From: Odobenus rosmarus divergens
Lineage: Eukaryota; Chordata; Mammalia; Carnivora; Odobenidae
Assembly (NCBI RefSeq): GCF_000321225.1
Contig: NW_004450586.1
Location: 128,129 to 192,128 of the forward strand
Direction of reading: 5' to 3'
Length of the DNA: 64,000 bases
How positions within the stretch are numbered: position 1 is the first letter of the stretch; each line of letters begins with the position of its first letter. The notes under the pieces are model-generated. The model was not told where the DNA came from, did not search any database, and worked only from the letters and a program-made list of their open reading frames with translations. The translations under genes and the position numbers were made by a program. This document shows positions 21,985-33,445 of this stretch, in pieces.

Positions 21985-22310
21985 TATAAATTTGCCATAT
22001 TAAGAATTGGTTAATATCTACTGAGCCCATCGCTTCTCGGCCTTTTGGCTAAGATCAAGTGTAGTATCTGTTCTTATCAGTTTAATATCTACTGAGCCCT
22101 TCCAATTTGCCTAATATCCTACATGGCAAGTTATATGATACATGAGTTAGGTCATTTATTATTCCCACTTCCCAGATAAAGAAGTTGAGTACAGCAAATT
22201 TTAATAACATGTCCAGGATTGCATAACCAACATAGGGCTAAACAAAGGCTTGAAACCAAGTAGTGTGAATCCAGAGCCTGAACACTTACCCACTATGGTA
22301 AGCAATTTCA
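21985..22310 (+). mobile_element. MIR split by a U2 insertion
   Basis: The left part reaches the MIR 5' region ('ttaatatctactgagccc', compare 'taacatttattgagcgc'). After the U2 fragment the element continues with 'tattattcccacttcccaga', 'taacatgtccaggattgcat' and 'gtgtgaatccagagcctgaa' in MIR order. The U2 sequence and one copy of its duplication (22029-22099) are not part of the MIR. Confidence 0.75.
22029..22090 (+). pseudogene. RNU2 pseudogene: Truncated U2 snRNA retropseudogene
   Basis: Bases 22029-22090 match the first 62 nt of vertebrate U2 snRNA with no difference I can detect from recalled sequence: 5' 'atcgcttctcggccttttgg', the branch-point-pairing 'gtagta' at 22061-22066, ending 'cagtttaatatct'. 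The Sm site and the 3' stem-loops of U2 (about 190 nt in full) are missing and there is no A-tail. It is flanked by 18-bp duplications 'ttaatatctactgagccc' at 22011-22028 and 22082-22099; the second overlaps U2 nt 54-62. This is the structure of a 3'-truncated 'tailless' retropseudogene mobilised by L1. It has no proximal/distal sequence elements or Sm site, so it is non-functional. Confidence 0.95.
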
Positions 22311-23994
22311 AGTTCCATTATTATTATTACTCTTATAAAACATACCATTAATTTACTTAATATCCATAGGTAATAAACTACCAATCTTTTCATGATGAAC
22401 ATTTGAAAAATGCTTTTAAATATGGTTACAATAAAATATTTACACAAATGAAAAAATCTTACTAGCTAAGAATTATTGTGGGCATATTTGTTGATAAATC
22501 ACAAAAAGGAAAGGCACACAATAAAATCAGAAATGGACGTTTTTCTTGCACTACTTGCCAAGGTAGGTCTTTTCAAGAAAACCAGTCAGGTTGCATATGT
22601 GTAGGTGTGCTTTTTAAGGTCTTTTGTGTTCCTGGGAGAAATCTGGGATTGGGTTCCAAGAGAGACTTGTGCGGAGCGATCACGCTTGGTGGCAACACAT
22701 AAATGTGCATTTTTTATATTAAATTAGAGATTGCCCCAGAGCTGTATACACTATTGATTTATCATGAGCTAGAGCAGTTAGACCATCAAGGATATCACTT
22801 GGCACATCCCTTTCATGTAATGAAATTTACAGTGAGAAAGTCAAGGATTCAAAAAGAGAAGACTGGGTGTTCTGGCCAAGGGGGAAAAGACTCAGTTTAA
22901 ACTACTTGTTAATTCCTGCTGAGTAGGCTCTTGAAGTGGTAATAAGGCAGAGGCATTGCCGTGGGCCTTCACATTTGTAGCTCTCAGCCTAGATGTGCCC
23001 TCCCCATCAAGGACATTATTCACCAAGACTGACTGCAGCTCAAGCTCTAACAGCTTCATCTCTACCTGAGCTTTGACAACCCTGCTGCTGAGCTGGGATA
23101 CTAGTTGAGAAACACAGAAATGTTCCGTATTTCCTTCAACACTGTTTCTCTGAACATTATTTATTTTTTATATCCTTCTGACATAACATTTTTTTTTTTT
23201 AGGTTCACAATTATCTCTTTGCCATGAGTTGAATAATAGAACGTTCTCTTTTTAATAAATCGGTGCAAACCTCATTTCATGAGCAACTGCTTTGGAGGCA
23301 AAACAAAAAACAACAACAAAAAAACAGCGAAAATGAAGGCTTCTTGGTCATGTGCTACATCCTAGAAATCTAAACCAAGCACAGGTCAAATTCTTCTTTA
23401 AACATAATTTTGAAAAAAAAAAAGAGCTTCATGGAGTCTCTAATATCTGAATTAATACCATTTTTGAAAAGAACAATGGGCCAAGAAGAAATGCTCAGAA
23501 CAAGGTTTACATCTTAGTCAAAATACACTTGGCAAATTTTAATGTGGCAAAGTCACCAGGTAAAACATTCTATAATGAGATTCTCTGAAGTTAAAATGGC
23601 CCAAGTGTGATTATTTTGTGAATTGACAGAATAATCGGATTTAAGAAAAAGAACTGTAATATTCCTATGCTAAATGAATATTCAGAAACCCAGGGATGGA
23701 GGGGGGTTGTTGGGAGGACCAAAATATTGTGTCTCCAGTTTCTCACGTGATGGTTTGACGGAAAAATCAAAGTTTGGGTCCAGTTCTCATGATTTTTACA
23801 ACAGTGATTTCCCTTGCATACATTTCACTTCCTCTCTATCCTTTGGAGTAAGACAACCTCTGATCGCATGAGGACCATGTGATAGAGTAGGAAAAGCCCC
23901 GCTGTGTGAGATCCAAATTCCAGTGTTACGCTGGTGTGCAGTAGTAGTAAGCGAAAATAGCACGTCGATGTTGTGTATAGATAATATTTTTGTT
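22311..23994. other. Unassigned intergenic sequence
   Basis: No repeat family or gene recognised. ORFs at 22478-22702, 22703-22900 and 23674-23871 carry no domain. Short A- and T-runs occur near 23190 and 23412. Confidence 0.45.
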
Positions 23995-24010
23995 TCGGTA
24001 TTTTTCTTTT

Positions 24011-24211
24011 CTTTTTTTTTTTTTTAAAGATTTTATTTATTTATTTGACAGAGAGACACAGCGAGAGCAGGAACACAAGCAGGGGGAGTGGGAGAGGGAG
24101 AAGCAGGCTTCCCGCTGAGCAGGGAGCCTGATGTGGGACTTGATCCCAGGACCCTGGGATCATGACCTGAGCCGAAGGCAGACGCTTAACGACTGAGCCA
24201 CCCAGGCACCC
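24011..24211 (-). mobile_element. SINEC, young copy with perfect duplication
   Basis: Reverse full-length copy ending in the head 'ctgagccacccaggcaccc'. The flanks 'tcggtatttttctttt' at 23995-24010 and 24212-24227 are identical over 16 bp. The long T-run next to the first flank is the reversed A-tail. Confidence 0.97.
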
Positions 24212-24227
24212 TCGGTATTTTTCTTTT

Positions 24228-25329
24228 ACATTGTTTTATTTATTTGTGAATGGATGAAAGTGCTTTGTAACCTTTGAAGTGTTCTGAACTTCTAAAATAA
24301 CATGAGTATATGAAATATTTACGTCCTTCACACACAGCCTAGGGTTAAGACAGTGAGAGTTTCTTCTGATTGTCAAAGAGGATGAATGGAATTTAGAGGT
24401 CCTCATTCTTTAGGTTCCACACCTGGGCTTAAGGCTCAGACTTAGCCTTCTGGTTCATTTCTTGTTGAAGAAATACTTATTTCCTTGTTAAATAGCGAGG
24501 AAGCAATATACAGGAAATGTAGTTGCAAAACACAACTAACACAAAATAAACATTAGTCTTTATAAGATCAAACTGGTTAACTTGCCAGTAATATCATGAA
24601 ATCTTCATATATGTTAAGAGCTTACTGTGTGCAGAGTGGAATATTCTGTTTTATTTCATATGGGAAGGGATTGGCAAGTGATAAGGTAGCAGAATTTCCC
24701 TTAGTGGGACATTGGCCCAGGCTTGAAGCTGTGCTTCACAGAAATAGTTTCACAAAGTGTAGAAGACAGTGATGCAGTGGCCAAAGGGTAATGGTATAAA
24801 TTGATGAGTTGACTTCTCAAGGTTCCCTCCAGTGCTAACGCCCCAAGATTCTTTCTATAGTCTACAAAATATGCAAAATATAGAAATGAAAGCTTTTATA
24901 CCCTAAGGTTACCTCCGTGTTTAAAAATACAAATCATAGATAGCAACAGACTTTGGGGGATGGATAAAATAGAGAGAGAAAAGATGAAAGAATGGTTAAG
25001 AACAAAGAAGCAGAAATAAAGGGAAGAACAAAGAAGTAGAAGTAAAAGAAAACCATGGCAAGTGCAATCAAAAGGGAGAATGCTAAATATTTAAATGACA
25101 AAAGTGAGGAGAGTCTGAACCAGAAAATAAACACTTTAACATGCTTGTCTAAATGTCCAAAAACTATAAAGGAGTTATGGAGGGATGATATTCTCTTACA
25201 AACCCTCTGTAGCTTCCATAATTGCCATATGATATATCAGCTTATTTTTTTAATCTCTATAGCATTAACCTATTTACCTGATATGTTCAAATGCAGAACA
25301 TTTATTTACCCCAAACCAAGTATATACTC
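24228..25329. other. Unassigned intergenic sequence
   Basis: No recognised element. Overlapping ORFs on the two strands at 24934-25134 and 25055-25336 lack domains. Confidence 0.4.
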
Positions 25330-25465
25330 ACTTTAGAGCTCAAAGAGCTAGTAGAAGTCATTTGACTCAATCCTTTCATTTTTCAAATGAGCAAACAGGG
25401 ACGCAGATATCTCGAAGAGTTTATTCAAGAACCTACCTGTTAGCGGTATATGGAATCTGACAAGA
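25330..25465 (+). mobile_element. MIR-family fragment (MIR3-like)
   Basis: The order 'gaagtcatttgactcaatcc', 'tttcatttttcaaatgagca', 'aacagggacgcaga' and 'agagtttattcaagaacct' follows MIR3-type consensus ('atctagtccaaccc', 'tcattttacagatgagg', 'aggttaagtgacttgccc'). Confidence 0.65.
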
Positions 25466-26559
25466 ATAAAACACTTCAATCCTCTGGCCATGCCTGCTAT
25501 CTCTTTGTGAGTGCAGTTTCAATACATTTGTTTTCCTTATAAGAAACTTAATGCCTATAATTGTTTTACAGAATACTAAGTACCTGACTGAGAGACAAAA
25601 AACCCGAAATATTCTAAAAGTAATACCGAGAGAGAGAAAGTTAATGCTTTATATATTTATCACATAAGCAAACAGCAGAAAATATGGCAAAATGATAGAA
25701 ATCTTGAGTCTTAGTCCAATTTAAAGACTGTGTGAAGATTTCTGCTTTTTGGATTCTGTCACATTTCATTTTGCTTTCCTCTCTGGACAAGATGTTATAA
25801 AACTATCATTGAAAGTCATAACCACTCAGCACATATCCTTCAAATCATCACGAAAGAACCTCCCTGACGGGGCCAAAGAAGGGGTCTGGGATGCTGTTTG
25901 ACTTCGGGCACAGTACTCATTGTTCATGAGTGCTTAATAAATATTGTTTCATAGTGATTTATGTCATAGAAAGTTAAGCAAAAAAGAAATTGGGAAGTTT
26001 TCAGATAAAAGTGTATGGCAATATAAAGAAAACAGTACACATTTATTTTGTAAAAAAGACACAGGCAATCTGTCTTCCAAAGTACATACAATGACTTCTA
26101 AATTAACAAAATTTTGAATTTTAAAATGAAACATTTAACAGTAGCAGAATAAGAAAAAAAATGGGTAAATGAAAATGTAGACTGCAAGGGTAAGTTAAAT
26201 AGATTTGCACAGCATTAGTGATTCTTACAAATTCTGGGTAGTATTGCTTTAAATTTAGCATAAGTATTTTTCAAAGTATTTAGGTTTTAAACCACAAAAC
26301 CAATAAAGCCCCAAGTTATATGGAGCCTATTATGGGGGATAAACTGAGTCTCTGGCTAACCAGTCAACCTAATATCTAATCCATAAAGGTACTCAATAAA
26401 AGGGTCTTTTCCCTTTTGAAAATGTTAGTGTCAGGTAAAATTTTCAGAGTGAAAGTCATTTTTTTCAAGTATTGATGAGCTTCGTTGAATGTATACCATC
26501 TCAAAACCATCACAATAATAAAAGTTTGGATCAGTTCCATCACCCCCCAAAATGTCATC
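25466..26559. other. Unassigned intergenic sequence
   Basis: Only one hint of a repeat: 'gagtgcttaataaatattg' near 25928 resembles the reversed end of a MIR/L2 element. The rest shows no recognised feature. Confidence 0.4.
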
Positions 26560-26960
26560 CTGTCCTTGTACAGTCTAATCCCCCACCACTCATCCTCAGC
26601 CCTGGGCAGACACTAATTTGTTTCTGTCCCTATCGTTTTTCCTCTTAACAAAATGTCAAATAAATAGAATCTCACAATATGTACTCTTTTGTGTCTGATT
26701 TCCTTTACTTAGCAATAATGCTCTTGAGATTCATCCATGGTATTTTGTCTATCAGCAGGGTTTGTTTTTGGTTTTGTTTTTGTTTGGTTGCTGTTGTTGC
26801 TGGGAAGTATTCCTTTGTATGAATATGCCACAATTTATTTATCCATTCACCAGTTGACAAGTATTTTAGTTTTTCCCAGTTTGAGGCTATCAGGCATAAA
26901 GCTCTTACGAACAATCATGTTACAGGTTTGTGTAGACCTTTATGATTTTTAAGGCAAGAA
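26560..26960 (-). mobile_element. Old L1M, ORF2 3' end
   Basis: Reversed L1 terminus: 'gtgtctgatttcctttactt', 'gagattcatccatggtattt', 'aatttatttatccattcacc' and 'caggcataaagctcttacga'. The minus-strand ORF 26705-26914 (69 codons) reads as the carboxy end of L1 ORF2, including a run like 'LSTGEWINKLWHIHT', with an insertion of TTTG-type repeat encoding K/Q-rich residues. Broken and inactive. Confidence 0.85.
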
Positions 26961-26985
26961 AGTGTGACTTAGAAATTACTGCATA

Positions 26986-27116
26986 AGGGAGGCTTGGTGG
27001 CTCAGTTAAGCATCCGACTCTTGATTTCAGCTCAGGTCTTAATCTCAGGGTCATGAGTTCAAGCCTAACATTGGGTTCCATGCTGAGCATGGAGCCTACT
27101 TAAAAAAAAAATAAAG
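26986..27116 (+). mobile_element. Short, old SINEC variant
   Basis: Forward copy, about 130 bp, lacking the CT-rich 3' part of younger copies: 'ggcttggtggctcagttaag', 'cagctcaggtcttaatctca', 'gtcatgagttcaagcc', then an A-run. The flanks 'tactgcata' (26977-26985) and 'taatgcata' (27117-27125) form a 9-bp duplication with one mismatch. Confidence 0.88.
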
Positions 27117-27404
27117 TAATGCATAGATTACAGAAAAGTGCTGGAGAGAAACCAAAAGACCATCCTTAACTCTAATGGGGCCAGGCATGTCAGCAATGTA
27201 GTCAAAAGACATCGTTCCAGAATATTTTTATTGTATTCTTTGCTTAATCATGTGGTAGGGGTTGTGGGGGAAATGGGAAAGTAAAGCGAAGAGAGTGATT
27301 GGGGAAGTGACTTGAAATTTTTAGCTGGTTGCTTTATTCCCTAAGCTTTGTTATCTAATAATTGCACAATCATAATAATATTAGCAAAAATATAAATAGG
27401 AATA
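27117..27404. other. Unassigned spacer
   Basis: No feature recognised. Confidence 0.4.
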
Positions 27405-27665
27405 GGAAAAATGACTAACACAACACATGCTTTCTATGTACCAAGAATGATTCTAAGAGTTAGACTTTTTTTAATCACTTGATTCTCTTATCAACTCATA
27501 GTAATAAGTTAGTATTGTTATTATCAGTTTAAGAACCAATAAGTTAGTATTGTTATTATCAGTTTATAGAAAATATAAGTGAGTGGACCAAGTTCACATA
27601 GCTAGTCAGTGATGGAGCAACATTCAGAAAGGAAGATTGACTCCAGAATCCATGTTCTTAATCCC
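27405..27665 (+). mobile_element. MIR with an internal 35-bp duplication
   Basis: Forward MIR order: 'tttctatgtaccaagaatga', 'aatcacttgattctcttatc', 'aagttcacatagctagtcag', then 'gactccagaatccatgttct'. It is longer than expected because the tattgttattatc section is duplicated (27503-27531 and 27538-27566). Confidence 0.85.
27503..27566 (+). repeat. Exact 29-bp direct repeat, period 35
   Basis: A 29-bp segment starting 'aataagttagtattgttatt' and ending 'tatcagttta' occurs at 27503-27531 and again at 27538-27566 without mismatch, separated by 'agaacc'. Exact identity inside an ancient MIR shows the duplication is much younger than the MIR. Confidence 0.95.
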
Positions 27666-28510
27666 TGTCCAATACTACTTTAATACAATAGCTGTCCTAT
27701 TCACAAGTTAGTCTTCTTAAGTGAGTACTATTTGTGAGAGACACTCTCAGTTCTCACCATTAGTCACATCATAAACAGAACATAGCCAAGATTTGATAAT
27801 CGATACTAACTCCATCTTATTTCCTATGAGTATCCTCAAGGGAGTTCTATCACATTTCTTAGACATGGCTACATGGAAATACTAAAGCTGTAACTCTACT
27901 TTCTTTATAGATATTGAGAGAAGTTCCTCTAAGTGAAATTCAAAATTAAAGTTTTTGAGTATTCTGAATAAAAATATATCATGCTATATCCTTTTGGTTA
28001 TATTCATAAAGTGTCCATATAACATAAAATCAAGAGTTCAGTTACAAAAAGAAAAATGATCTTGTATTTAATATTGAAAGATCACTCCATACCTCTTTCC
28101 CATTTACTTGAAAAAATGTGGTTGGGAGAGTATTTTGGAGCTCAAGCTATTAGATTTAAAGTTGCTTAAACTTAAAAAAATTAAAATTAGTAAGATTATC
28201 AAAATTATTTTATTAGACATAAAAGGGTAATAAGCAATTTAAAAATGAGGAATCTGGCTTTAAATGATTCGGGCATTTCAAATATAATGACAAATGATTT
28301 AAACCTATGTTTTTTTCTTTTACACAATTCATATTATCTTACATTTTAATTTTCCATACAGAATGGTACTTCCTCCTTGTTTGTGGATGAAATGGTTTCC
28401 CTAATATGTTTACAATGACTTTTCCCACTGTTTATCTGTTCATTACCTATTTTAACAGATGAGTTTGGCTAGGTAAAAATTAGAGCATGACATTGCCTAA
28501 AATCAATGCT
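27666..28510. other. Unassigned intergenic sequence
   Basis: Strongly AT-rich, with no family recognised. Confidence 0.4.
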
Positions 28511-28956
28511 ATTATGGATTGAGTATATTCCCTAAAAAGATATGTGGAAGTTCTACCCCCGGAAACTGCGATTGTGACCCTATTTGCGAAAAGAGCTTTA
28601 CAGACGTCATCAAGTTAGGATGAGATCATTAGTGTGGGCTCTAATGCAATATGACCTTGTCCTTATAAGAAGAGAGCCATCTGGGTGCAGACACAGAAAA
28701 CAGTGACCATCAGGTGAAGACACAGAAGGAAAATGGTCATGCTCCCCCAAACCAGACAGCATGTGGGGCCACCAGAAGCTGGAAAAGGTAAGGAAGAATC
28801 CTCCCCTAAGGGCTTCAGAGGGAGGGAGCACAGTGCTGACAACACCCTGATTTTGAATATGTAGCCCCGAGAACTGTAAGATAATACATCTGTGTTGTTT
28901 TAAGCCACTCAGTATGTGGTGCTTTGTTATGACAGCCTTAGGAAACTGACACACTG
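28511..28956 (+). mobile_element. MaLR/MER-type LTR-like repeat, nearly complete
   Basis: It begins 'ttgagtatattccctaaaaa' and ends 'gttttaagccactcagtatg' then 'ggaaactgacac'. Internal blocks 'ccttataagaagagagcc', 'accagaagctggaaaag' and 'cccgagaactgtaagata' match the common mammalian LTR-type repeat with a gttgttttaagccac 3' end. Two overlapping minus-strand ORFs (28610-28960 and 28663-28845) are antisense chance reading frames. No internal retroviral genes. Confidence 0.7.
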
Positions 28957-31900
28957 ACAAATAACAAGATTGATGCCAAACATTTTAAAGAAACATTCTG
29001 AAATCTCTGGCTGCTTCATATTCGAGATCAAATTAGTGATCATCAACATAGATCAACAGAGTAACAGTCTGGTAAGTTCAGCTCTATTGTTATAATTAGG
29101 CAGCCACACAGCAGGAAGTCAAATAGGAATTGTATCCTTTTGAAGGACAGGCAAGTATTTTGATTTCTGGACCTCTCACTGGATTCACATTAAGGTCCTT
29201 GATTTTATATGCAAGCATTTTCCAATTTTCTATAACATGAATTCTCTTGTTTGTCTGATATATGCTGAGATCGTTTGCTCATTCCAAGGTTATGCACCAC
29301 TCAGTTGTGTCAAATGAAGGTGGAATTGGAGTTCTGCACAAAAGTAAATCATGTACTAATGAACAAAAGAGTCAAAGAGGTCATAAGAGAAAGAAACTTT
29401 CCCTTAAAATCTTTACTTTGCTCTTTTTATATGACAGGTTTGAGGAATACTGCAATGTCCTGAGGGTTGTCCAGAACCTTATGGAAGAAGAAAAGATGAA
29501 TATCAAAATGATACACTGAGACTCCTCTGCCTGCACTCGAAGCATTTTTGGCAGAATTGCTGAATATTTCAAATATTCCATTCAGCAATCATAATACATG
29601 AAAAGATTGGCCATTGTATTTATGTTAAATATTCTGTGGCTTATTAACTTGGCATAACTTGTCCCCACTTTTCCCTCAGCCCGAACTTAGAATCCCAATA
29701 GAAATATCACCTTCACATGCTAACACAATCGATAGCAGGTTTTCGATATAGTCAACTTGGATAGAACATCATCAGATTGGCTAATTCAGTGAGACTATTT
29801 CCCTTGCAGATGAGCTACGTTCGATTTGTTACCTGCCAAGTGTGGCAGCTCAATACTGGGCCCATTATTCAAGGATCAGGGGAAAAGTGTGCTAAATGAG
29901 GCTGGCTGTCAACACGTTCTTTCTTTGCAACATCATCAGCCCTTCCTGGGATGAACCCTCTCCTCCCAAGTCCACACACACATTGTTCTTCTATCTGCTC
30001 TCACGGCAAGTTGATGTAACAAGGGACCCGATTCCACCCCCCATATTGATTTACACTATTTCTCTAGACATCAATCTTGGGAAACTCTCCCCTTCCGACT
30101 TTTTATCTTCAGTTTGAACATGGACTCTTTTCTTTTTTATCTGTTATTTTAACAAAAAGAGAAAAATTTAAAGGATCAGGAAGAAAAAAATATGGAAAAA
30201 CGTCTATTTGAATATGTTAAACACAGCAGCTTCAATATGAATTTTTTTTTAAGTGGATAGAGGTAACAAATAGCATGATTGAGTTTTTTTTTTTTTATTC
30301 AATTCCTTCAGGTAACTTTCCATAACTGGATAGAAGCTCTGCATGGTAGAGATTAAACCAGGGCTGACAAACGAGAACTAGAGTTACGAGAATCATTAGG
30401 TCTGTCATTTTGTTCTCTACACACAGTGCTCTGCATAGATATTATAGCATGGGCACCCACTGACTTGAGATTTCTGTAACACCTGGACTCAGAGCTATAA
30501 GAAAGAGGTAGTAATGACAGTTCCATGATTATTCCCTTTCTGGTCAATTTCAATCAGTTCCTTAATGTGACTTTAATGATGTTTTTTAGTGTTCGTTCCT
30601 TTTTATTTTTTTAATGCTATACCAATAGCATTTCCATTCAACCACTGTGATTTTTTCATTAGGATGATTATAATGGAAGATGACTCTCGGTGGAAATGTA
30701 TGAGACACTCTTGTTATCCATGCACCATTGTTACTATATACTAATTGCTCCAGTCTGTCATGTGAATGAGTATTTAAGGAGATTTTAATCCCTGATCCAC
30801 CACATTCATTGTAATTCTGTATGCTAAAGATCCTTATGACATTATAGTGATAAAATTGGTAGCATTGCACACATGCCCAGATCTTCTAAAATTTAAACAT
30901 AGTTAAAGTGTTTGGATACATTTTAATTTGAAAGTCATTTGTTTCTCAGATAAATTGATGTGTGCTACGTTATAGCTTGGAATAAACTTTATAGTTAAAC
31001 TTTCATGAATACAGCCTAAGAGAGGACTGAATCCTTCCATTGATTTCTGGCTCTCATTTGCAAGCCATGCTTCAATTAAGTTCCTAGTAAGGGTAGGCGG
31101 TTATGAATAATGTCCAGCTATCACAGCTCCTTGTTCCTATGAGAAAGATGTCAAATGCACTGAACCCGTCAAGTCAGGGATTTAGGTCATTAACTCAACT
31201 ATAGATTTGAAAGCATTTTGAAAACTGGGTCAGTTCGTCAAAGGTACAAACGTGACATGACAGAATGGTTGCTAAAACTGAAGTGTACAATTACAAGTCA
31301 CATCAGAAGTAATCAGTGCAGTTCATTATACAATCTGTTGTTTAGGGCAACTACAGCGAAGTTCAAAATAAAAAGATATACTTGTCTCTATCTAGGGATG
31401 ATAAAAAGGTTAGAATGAGAAGATGGTGACATTATCAAAGAGTTGTAAATATATGACACACTGAGCTGGCATTTTTTAAAGTTTCTCTTTCAGCCCAGAA
31501 CTTCTATCACCATAACAATGGATTCTACAAAGACTGTATTAATTAGAAGCAAATGGCTGCAAGGTAAACAGAACCTTTTAGTTTTTGAGAACCAGAGCTT
31601 AAACCTGATATATTTTAGAGTATGCTGTGGAAACCATATTGTCAGTTGAGCACACTGAATTTGACACACCGTTCTCTCAAGGAAAGGTCATTTGAGTTGG
31701 CATGATTGCAATTGTTTTGAAGTAGGTGTGAAACTACCAGTACTAAATAAAGTTAAGTGATGATAGCATCGCAAGTATTAAAACATACCAATGCCATTAA
31801 ATGATCAATACAAAAATGACAGAAAATATACATATGGAAGCAGAAGCAGAGTGGAGTTCCAAGAGCCCTACCTGCAATTAATGACTGATGAGTTGTGAAA

Positions 31901-32279
31901 GCAACCAAATGGAATAGTTCTGTCATAATCTTACATAAAAGTTGAAGCAACAATTTTTAACTTTTAGGTCAACTTTAGGTAAGTTATACATTTCTGAGTA
32001 TGTTAAAACCTATTGTTCTGAGAGTAGTTTGAGTGGAAAGGACTCAAACTCATGTTGAGCTTGGTGGAAAATTGAAGAAAGACAGATCAAGATGATTCCC
32101 ACAACTCATTTCTTCCAGTTTTCAGCAGCTTAATAGCGACAGCAGGTCGAAGTTAGTTTACAAAAGCAAAGACCCTGGCCAAAGGATGCTTTTCCAGACA
32201 AGTTCTAACCTTCTGGAATATGTAGCTTGCTTTCCTACATCGTCATACAGAAAATCTCTGCAGCACCCATTTCCACATA
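28957..32279. other. Long unique intergenic stretch
   Basis: About 3.3 kb without any transposon I recognise, one of the longest such stretches in the window. T-runs occur near 30243 and 30284. Overlapping small ORFs on the two strands near 29262-29581 share no recognisable homology. Candidate territory for conserved noncoding sequence, not demonstrated here. Confidence 0.45.
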
Positions 32280-32295
32280 GAAAACACTGGAGTAG

Positions 32296-32452
32296 CAGTA
32301 CCTGGGTGGCTCAGTTGGTTAAGTTTCTTACTCTTGATCTCAGCTCAGGTCTTGATCTCAACGTCATGAGTTCAAGCCCCACACTGGGCTCCACACTGGG
32401 CATATAGCCTACTTAAAAACATTTAAAAAAAAATAAAAAAGGAGGGAAAAAA
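32296..32452 (+). mobile_element. SINEC, older short variant
   Basis: Forward copy: 'cctgggtggctcagttggtt', 'ctcagctcaggtcttgatct', 'gtcatgagttcaagcccc', then an A-rich tail. It lacks the CT-rich section, like the copy at 26986. The flanks 'gaaaacactggagtag' (32280-32295) and 'gaaaactttggagtag' (32453-32468) differ at two of 16 positions. Confidence 0.92.
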
Positions 32453-32468
32453 GAAAACTTTGGAGTAG

Positions 32469-33224
32469 GACCTCTTTCCACTGACCAATGACCAGAGATA
32501 TGCAAGGTTAGGCCTGGGCCTGAGCACACCTCTATGTGAATTAAAGAGATCTCAGGGAATTGTGTGCACTTTGCTACACCCCTGCTTGTAAGGTTTAGTA
32601 CCTCAACATAAGTGTTGACAAATTTAAATGAACCCTGCTTAATTACCTGTTCTCCTCATTGCTTAAAGCTGGATCAACATGGCAATTGTAGTGAATTCTC
32701 ACAATAATGACATTGCAATTTTTGTTTTTGATGTTCATTGTTCTCTAGGGTCCCCAAACCTGAAGAATATTAGTCCGAAGCCGCCTGCAGTAAAGTAAAA
32801 AACAAACAAACAAACAACAACAACAAAAAAATCTGCAATGGAAGAGAATGAAGAGGATGAAAAGAAAGTTTTCACAATTCCTGGATGCAATTAGCTCTGA
32901 AGTCAGCTTCTCCTTTGCACCATGTGTGTAATTTAAGCCAGAGATTCTATGAAAAGTTGAGAAGTTCAAGAAGTTCAAGAAGATGAGTAGAACATGCTCA
33001 AGTCTGTATACTAGCTGTGTGTACATTGGGAACTCTTCGGGCCAAAGGAGAATCTAGCAGTGGTCCTGGGATGGAGGAGAAGTTTGGTACCAGAATGCAG
33101 GGAGGAGGAAGTGTAAGAGCCCCTGCAGGGAAAGAGCATGCCACATTCAGGGACCTAAAGGTAATGCAGTGCGACTTAAGCACTGGGAGACTGGGTATAT
33201 GGAGTGGGGGAAAAAATGGGTGGA
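32469..33224. other. Unassigned sequence with a (CAAA)n run
   Basis: Contains a (CAAA)n/(CAA)n stretch at about 32797-32827. Overlapping opposite-strand ORFs at 32998-33349 lie in a purine-rich, GC-richer patch without domain similarity. Confidence 0.45.
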
Positions 33225-33445
33225 GGGGCACTCCCTATGTACCAAACACCGTTGTTAACATTTATACCTATTATCTTAGGTATAAATGCAATCCCCATAG
33301 CAACACTGTGAGACATGTACAATTATGGTCCTTGTGTTACCTACTATAAAACTAAGGCACAAGGACATGCAGCTTCATGGGTAGAAGGGCTCCAAACTCT
33401 GACAGTGGGGTTGCAGTACATGATCATTACCTCTGTGCTACGGTG
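33225..33445 (+). mobile_element. MIR
   Basis: Forward order: 'ctatgtaccaaacaccgttg', 'aacatttatacctattatct', 'ccccatagcaacactgtgag', 'ctataaaactaaggcacaag', 'gggctccaaactctgacag'. Nearly full length for MIR (about 260 bp). Confidence 0.85.

Noticed and set aside
22029..22090. Functional U2 snRNA gene
   Set aside because: Only the first 62 of about 190 nt are present; the Sm site and 3' stem-loops are missing and flanking target-site duplications show it is a retropseudogene.
28610..28960. 116-codon minus-strand ORF
   Set aside because: It lies entirely antisense to a recognisable LTR-like repeat, including the repeat's 3' terminus, so it is not a gene.
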